Source of the DNA: Phoronis ovalis
Lineage: Eukaryota; Phoronida; Phoronidae
Reading direction: 5' to 3'
DNA: 11,394 nt
NCBI GenBank assembly: GCA_028565635.1
Contig: JAOXYB010053600.1
Span: 1 to 11,394 of the forward strand
The position numbers and the translations under genes are program-made. This document shows positions 7,124-11,394 of this stretch, in pieces (positions within the stretch are counted from its first letter, which is position 1; each line of letters opens with the position of its first letter). The notes under the pieces were generated by a model. It was given only the letters and a program-made list of their open reading frames with translations, did not search any database and was not told where the DNA came from.

Positions 7124-9456
7124 CTAACCAGGGGTTTTCTGTTCAATTCTGCTCAAAAGGTCTTGAGCACGATCTTGATCACGTTTATTTGTGGGCTGTC
7201 TTGTTTTCAACAACTCCAGACACTCAGTAACATGTTTTTTGGCCAATTCCAAGTCATCTCGAGACCCCTTTTCTAACAATAATTTCCCAAGACCCAGAAG
7301 AGCATTGACATAAGCGTAATTAAACTGTTTTGTTTTCTTGTGATGGTCAAAAGCCTGCTGATAGAAATCCAAAGCTTTCTCACGATTTTCAGGAGTATGA
7401 GTAAGGAGAACAAAGTCAGCTGCCATGTTAAAGATATCTGGTAACATAGCAGTTTGGAGGTTTTGAGCCAAAGCTATCATTTTATTATTGTGAGACTGGG
7501 CTTCAAGATACCAGCTATCCTTCTTAGCTGAATCTTTTTCAAGAGCCAACAGATTTCCATAGGTGCGAAGAAGCTGGCGATGACATATCATTTTGTGATA
7601 CATGTCATCGGCTGTTTTCTTCAAAAGACCTATTTGGAAATAATCTCTGTCGTCCATGATAAGATCACGGTAAATCTTTTCAGCTTTTGACAAATCCTTC
7701 TTATATTGGTCATCAGTTTTGTTAAATTTGTCCAGAAGAAGATAAAGGAGACCATTCCTTTGGGATAAAACAAGGTGAACCACATTCACTGAAGCCTTTT
7801 TCTGTAAAACTTCAGCAAGATCATAAGCCAGATGCAGGTCATCACAAAATATTTTCTTTTTCTCAAGATTAGCATTACAGAACTCTTGCATGTAGAAAAA
7901 GGTACGGCCATGAGAATATAAAACAGATGAAAAAATTTCACAGATGATATTATTTTTGATCAGAGAAATAGGTAAAGCAATTTTATTTTTTACCAGAATT
8001 TCATATTCCAGCTCAGACATAGAATCATCATTGAGCACAAGCTTTTCCAAAGGTGCCTCATGACGCAAACGTTCCTTTAATACAGACATGTCTTGTTTGG
8101 TCAAAGTTCTGTTACACAGAAATTCAACCACCTGCTGGTCAGAGATTTTTGCACTTAGTTTATAAAATTCATTGTAAAGCCAAACAGCACGGTCTTCAGC
8201 AACTTGACCTTGCAGGTCTTCGTGGCATGCACCGATTAGGCCAAGACACAGAGCCTTTGCTTTACCTAAAGGCTCTGCAGACAATTCAGCATATCCTTTC
8301 TGAGTATAAGTGTAGCCAAGAGTGTCATAAAGTTGGATTTGGGCAAGTCTGGTCATAAGGTCAAGATCAAGTGTTTTAGTTAGTTCCAGAGCAGAGGAAA
8401 CATGAGGCAAAAGCATGGTGTTTAGTTTAAAGTCATTAGCAAAACGAGTGTCTTTGTCAAAGAAGCTCAATAACAGATAAATCATCTGTTTTGCTACTTT
8501 CTTTTGTTTATCAGAATCAAAAGACAAACGTAAGGCCAACTGGGTAATATGATGAATCGAAAAGAGACGATCATCATCTCGGCCAGATACGCTACCCAAA
8601 GATTGGCGTTCACACAAAAAGACAAACTTGTTTAATTTTACATCTTTAACAAGATTCTCCCCAGACAAAACTTTCTTTAAAATAAACATAGGAACTGCTT
8701 CACCATTGGCATAGGCAGTAACTTCAAGCATACGAAAGCTTTCATCATCCTCAAGTTCAAGCTTCAGACGTTGAGCAGCCATCTGAAGAACAGATATAAT
8801 GCTTCGCTTGTACTCTGTTAGTCCGGCTTCCATAAGCTGCACATCTTTGGATGTAGCTACATTTTTCAACAAATCAAGGTAACGAGTGATACTACATTTT
8901 GAGGTGACCATGTAAGATCTGGCAGCAGCCAAACCAAGAGGGAGGTTACTCAGCTCATGCCCAAGTTTAAGAATAACAGAATCCTCCTCATAAGTGAAAT
9001 GCTTTTTGAAATCAGCAAGAAATACGGATTTTGGTCGAAAGAACTCCAAGACTTCCTTGTCAGTAAAGCCCTTGATAGACAGAACAGGTAATCCTTGGTT
9101 AGACTTCTGCAACAAAGAATTGTTAGAAGTAAAGATGGTCTTAAAACGATCCCGACCTTTCAAAATATCTAAAATTAACCCGGGGTCTTTTACATCATCA
9201 AAGATAAACATGTGATCACAGTTTTGCTCATCTAACTTATCGCAAATTTTAGACAGAACAGCAACAGTGGTCTGGTTCTTATCACTGGCTGGGTTTACTT
9301 TCAATTTCAGCTTTTCTGCAAAAGCAATGCTACTGTGGAGTAACTTCTCATCAGAGTTACCAATGAAAAACCAAACAGCTGCATGTTCACCAGCTTCTTC
9401 TTTGAACTTCTGAGCACATGCCAAGGCAATCTGGGTCTTTCCACTGCCATGAATTC
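7124..9456 (-). CDS. Main exon of a DED-NB-ARC-TPR receptor (NLR/APAF1-like STAND NTPase)
   Basis: This 2.3-kb exon encodes 776 residues from the P-loop to the stop TAG (7126-7124). It starts at the acceptor TTCCTTTTATAG (AG at 9458-9457), not at the upstream ATG 9484, because splicing to 9674 completes Gly of VILTG-IHGSGKT. Counting from ATG 9484, the landmarks are Walker A G-IHGSGKT (10-17), Walker B FIFDD (93-97), an RNBS-B-like TIFTSN (116-121) with Asn where Arg is usual, NLPLGL (180-185) matching the GLPL motif, and IHH (310-312) in place of MHD after the winged helix. TPR-like helical pairs follow, clearest at about 385-412 and 690-760. STAND proteins of this kind bind ADP/ATP through NB-ARC, sense ligands through C-terminal repeats and oligomerise to expose the N-terminal signalling domain. 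The target is unknown. The Walker residues are intact, so it looks functional. A donor-like GTTAGT overlaps the last codon and stop, so a further 3' exon is possible. Confidence 0.88.
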
Positions 9457-9673
9457 CTATAAAAGGAACAGAACATAAATTCATGTAGTGGACATTGGAG
9501 TAGAAATCACATGTGAACCAATAGCTTTGATAGGTATTCTTTCTGTTAATTAAAGTTGAACAATTGTTAGGAAGTCTAAAATGGTATTTGATATAAATCC
9601 ATGGTACAGATTATAATCAAGCCCCCCCCCCCCCTCTCTCTCTCTCTCTCTCTTTACTGAAAGTTAAGTTTAC
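9457..9673 (-). other. Intron inside the P-loop of the receptor gene
   Basis: This is a 217-bp phase-1 intron with donor ACAG|GTAAAC (GT at 9673-9672) and acceptor TTTTATAG|GA. It interrupts the codon for the first Gly of Walker A. About 20 bases inside the donor it carries a (GA)n-G13 tract on the transcribed strand, seen on the plus strand at 9622-9653. Confidence 0.85.
9622..9653 (+). repeat. Poly-C / (TC)n tract in an intron
   Basis: A run of 13 C followed by about nine to ten TC units, lying inside the 217-bp intron. On the transcribed strand it is purine-only. It is a length-variable microsatellite and also a place where assembly or read errors are likely. Confidence 0.95.
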
Positions 9674-9781
9674 CTGTCAGGATGACTCCATTGTTTTCAT
9701 TAAAAGCATCATAAACTTTGTGAAACTCAGCTGACTCATAGAAGTAATTCACCGGATCAGTTACATTCATCAATCCAGTCA
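9674..9781 (-). CDS. Linker and P-loop-leading exon of the DED-NB-ARC receptor
   Basis: This 108-bp exon has acceptor TGTTTTCAG (AG at 9783-9782) and donor CAG|GTAAAC. Read in the phase set by the exon at 10739-10536, the first two bases complete ATG (Met). The translation is M-TGLMNVTDPVNYFYESAEF, then HKVYDAFNENNGVILT and G. It ends in the beta-strand that precedes Walker A (VILTG), as expected for the start of an NB-ARC domain. The segment before it (about 20 residues) is the linker from the death-effector domain. Both flanking introns are phase 1 and all junctions keep the frame, which strongly supports the model. The exon is too short to have been found as an open frame on its own. Confidence 0.88.
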
Positions 9782-10535
9782 CTGAAAACAATATCACAAG
9801 TAGCTACAAAATAGTTATTGACATAAACTATACTGTTACCATTATACAACTTACTAAATTGAGGCTTTAACAAAACCTTCAAATAACAAACTATGCATCT
9901 GCTGTTTCATACATTATAAAATTTCAAGGGATTTTTCCGACACCACATGGCCAGCCTGTATGTATAATGTACTAGTGTCTTGTAAGGCAAACAATGTATT
10001 ATTGAAAGCCCAGTATTGGCTTTCAGTAATAGTATAACACTACTGACTATTAGCCAATTGCTAAGAAATTTCTCATGAAAACAGTTTTTGTGGCAACTGT
10101 TGTGAAATATTTTTTATGAAAATATGTTACCTCATCTTTGTCAAAACAGGGCAAATAATCGTATGACAATACTGTGCATTCAATGATTCCTTTTAATACA
10201 CTTCTAAATTCTACATATTTTTCATATTTAAGAAGTTTGTGCTTAAAATAGTTAATGTCAAATGTAACAGGTTAAAATAAATCAATAAATCAACACTGCC
10301 AACATGACTTCAAAGAAATGAAAATGAAAGTAAATACAGTATATTTTGCTATGATAAATGTGCAGTCATAGTGTGCAATATGACATCATTTAAGTAATGG
10401 AAAAGCAAACCACTTGTTAAACAGAGATGCTAAGTAAATTTGATTATACTAGAACGACTAAAACTATATCACTAGACGCACATAAGCAATTTCAATAAAA
10501 AGCAAGTGCACAGCAAAACTCTCTGCAAAACTTAC
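9782..10535 (-). other. Intron between the DED exon and the P-loop-leading exon
   Basis: This 754-bp phase-1 intron has donor AAAA|GTAAGT (GT at 10535-10534) and acceptor TGTTTTCAG. It contains a 14-bp hairpin at 9997-10031. No open frame or further exon is visible. Confidence 0.8.
9997..10031. repeat. Intronic hairpin with 14-bp stem
   Basis: TATTATTGAAAGCC (9997-10010) and GGCTTTCAGTAATA (10018-10031) pair with one mismatch around a seven-base loop. The stem is too short for a microRNA precursor, and no role can be assigned. Confidence 0.75.
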
Positions 10536-10739
10536 TTTTCTTTTCAAACTCTTCTAATCTCCGAGACAAATCAATACGCCCACAGTGCTTGAGGCTATCA
10601 ATTAAAGGCTTGGTATTATGTTGACTGTAGAAGTTTTGCTCCTCCAACTTAATAAGAAACTGATATCCTGACACAAATTCAGAGGTAGAACCAAACTCAA
10701 CAGATTCTCTAATAACACTTGTCAGCTTATCAATATCAC
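10536..10739 (-). CDS. Death-effector-domain exon of the DED-NB-ARC receptor
   Basis: This 204-bp exon starts after acceptor TTGAACACAG (AG at 10741-10740) and ends at AAAA|GTAAGT. It is phase 1 on both sides. The apparent upstream start is a TTG inside the intron and is not real. The 67 whole codons run from DIDKLTSVIRES through GYQFLIKLEEQNFYSQHNTK and IDSLKHCGRIDLSRRLEEFE to KK. The FLxxLEExxxxSxxN and GRxDLxxRLEEF patterns match helices 4-6 of death-effector domains, including the RxDL part of the DED charge triad (10578-10567). By comparison with FADD-type domains, helix 1 is missing and should be encoded by an upstream exon beyond the window. DEDs act by homotypic binding to FADD or initiator caspases, so the receptor probably feeds a caspase or similar death/inflammation pathway. 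A CARD or pyrin domain is less likely given RxDL. Confidence 0.82.
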
Positions 10740-11394
10740 CTGTGTTCAATAAAATTAACCAAATTTACAAAGCATTTCAAGTAAATATTCAGTCTAAATC
10801 TTCCATTAAAAAGTATACCTTTTCATATGCAAGAAAAATATAAACACACAGTAATCTTCAGAGTGTTTACTCTTGTTTAAAATGTAAAGTGTAAAAAAAA
10901 TATTCAACAGGCAAACAAAATTCAAGCACCATAATATGTGTACAAGTTTAGTTTGTAGGGCAACTAGTTAATAGGACTAAGACTATTTTATCTCTTCCAT
11001 GTCGCATCTGCTTTTCACTGAAAGTTAAACCAGTGGCAGTCAAAGATGGGATTGGGGGGGAGGGGGGGGGGGGTCGATAGAATCCTTTTAATGAAAAACT
11101 ACATATTTAAATAACAAAAATTAGCAAATCTGCTGAAATTTTCCTAAAATTTGAGCCTCCCCCAACTGAAAATCTTGGGACAACTCCTTTTAAACAAACT
11201 CACAGTTCAGTCTATTGTAAAATATGTAAACTCAAAAAATTATTTGCAACATGGAAAACAAGACAACAACAATTCGAAGAATCATCATTGTACGCTGTTT
11301 AAATTGGTTAATTGAGTGAAAGGAATTGCATATTATTAATATGAAGCATACATGTTTTATAAGTACAGTAGAAGTGATGAAAATGAGTTGGCGC
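10740..11394 (-). other. Upstream intron of the receptor gene (incomplete)
   Basis: No exon that could supply DED helix 1 is visible on the minus strand. Two donor-like sites, GTATAC at about 10817-10822 and GTGAGT at about 11198-11203, are preceded by in-frame stops within a few to about 10 codons when read in the required phase 1. A G-rich tract lies at 11054-11073. Otherwise it is AT-rich with nothing else I can support. Confidence 0.55.
11054..11073 (+). repeat. G-rich tract (G7-A-G12)
   Basis: A run of seven G, one A and twelve G within intronic sequence on the plus strand. It could form a G-quadruplex on the non-transcribed strand, and it is also prone to length error in sequencing. 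Confidence 0.9.

Noticed and set aside
8053-8358. Plus-strand open frame of 101 codons
   Set aside because: It lies wholly antisense to the main NB-ARC exon, which has clear domain motifs. The frame is a shadow, as is the plus-strand frame 8994-9215.
9457-9484. ATG at 9484 as the start of the NB-ARC protein
   Set aside because: The ten codons before IHGSGKT read through a splice acceptor (TTCCTTTTATAG). Splicing from 9674 restores the expected VILTG strand and first P-loop Gly in frame, so these codons are intronic.
9997-10031. MicroRNA precursor in the receptor intron
   Set aside because: The stem is only 14 bp with a seven-base loop and no extended pairing outside it, shorter than an animal microRNA precursor.
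10740-10749. Apparent start of the DED reading frame at 10749
   Set aside because: The codon is TTG, not ATG, and lies on the intron side of the acceptor TTGAACACAG. DED helix 1 is also missing, so the true start is in an upstream exon.
11195-11270. Candidate upstream exon ending at the good donor GTGAGT (about 11203)
   Set aside because: In the phase needed to join the DED exon, a TGA lies about ten codons before the donor, and the peptide does not resemble DED helix 1.

Overview
The window looks like nuclear DNA from an invertebrate animal. Both recognisable genes are split by short-consensus GT/AG introns, the DNA outside exons is strongly AT-rich, microsatellites and fold-back repeats are common, and no bacterial gene layout is present. 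The pairing of a death-effector-type domain with an NB-ARC ATPase is a metazoan trait. I cannot tell from this sequence whether the host is a sponge, cnidarian or lophotrochozoan.

There are two genes, both on the minus strand and both incomplete in the window. (1) At the left, a nuclear gene for a mitochondrial [2Fe-2S] ferredoxin of the FDX2 (adrenodoxin-like) type. Exon 1 (3302 down to 3125) encodes a typical mitochondrial presequence. Exon 2 (496 down to 442) encodes the short segment GPLRHGDYEWQDPKTEDE that precedes the ferredoxin fold. The cysteine-bearing ferredoxin domain lies beyond position 1. The 2.6-kb intron 1 carries a perfect 521-bp tandem duplication and a 280-bp fold-back element. 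(2) At the right, a signal-transducing NTPase of the NLR/APAF1-like class. A death-effector domain (exon 10739-10536) is joined by phase-1 introns to an exon leading into the P-loop (9781-9674), then to one long exon (9456-7124) with NB-ARC, winged-helix and TPR-like helical repeats. Its 5' exon or exons lie outside the window.

Layout: 1-441 intron 2 of the ferredoxin gene with one arm of a large inverted repeat; 442-496 exon 2; 497-3124 intron 1; 3125-3302 exon 1; 3303-3700 promoter side with the second arm of the inverted repeat and a CTCF-like motif; 3700-7123 intergenic, holding a 196-bp fold-back element, a 26-bp hairpin, a short direct repeat, a candidate 440-bp TIR element and the probable 3'UTR of the receptor gene; 7124-11394 receptor gene with three exons and parts of four introns or flanks.

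Nothing in the sequence suggests the two genes work together. The most notable points are the DED-NB-ARC-TPR architecture, the exact duplication whose breakpoint falls inside a hairpin-forming element, and the inverted repeat arms that enclose the promoter and first two exons of the ferredoxin gene.
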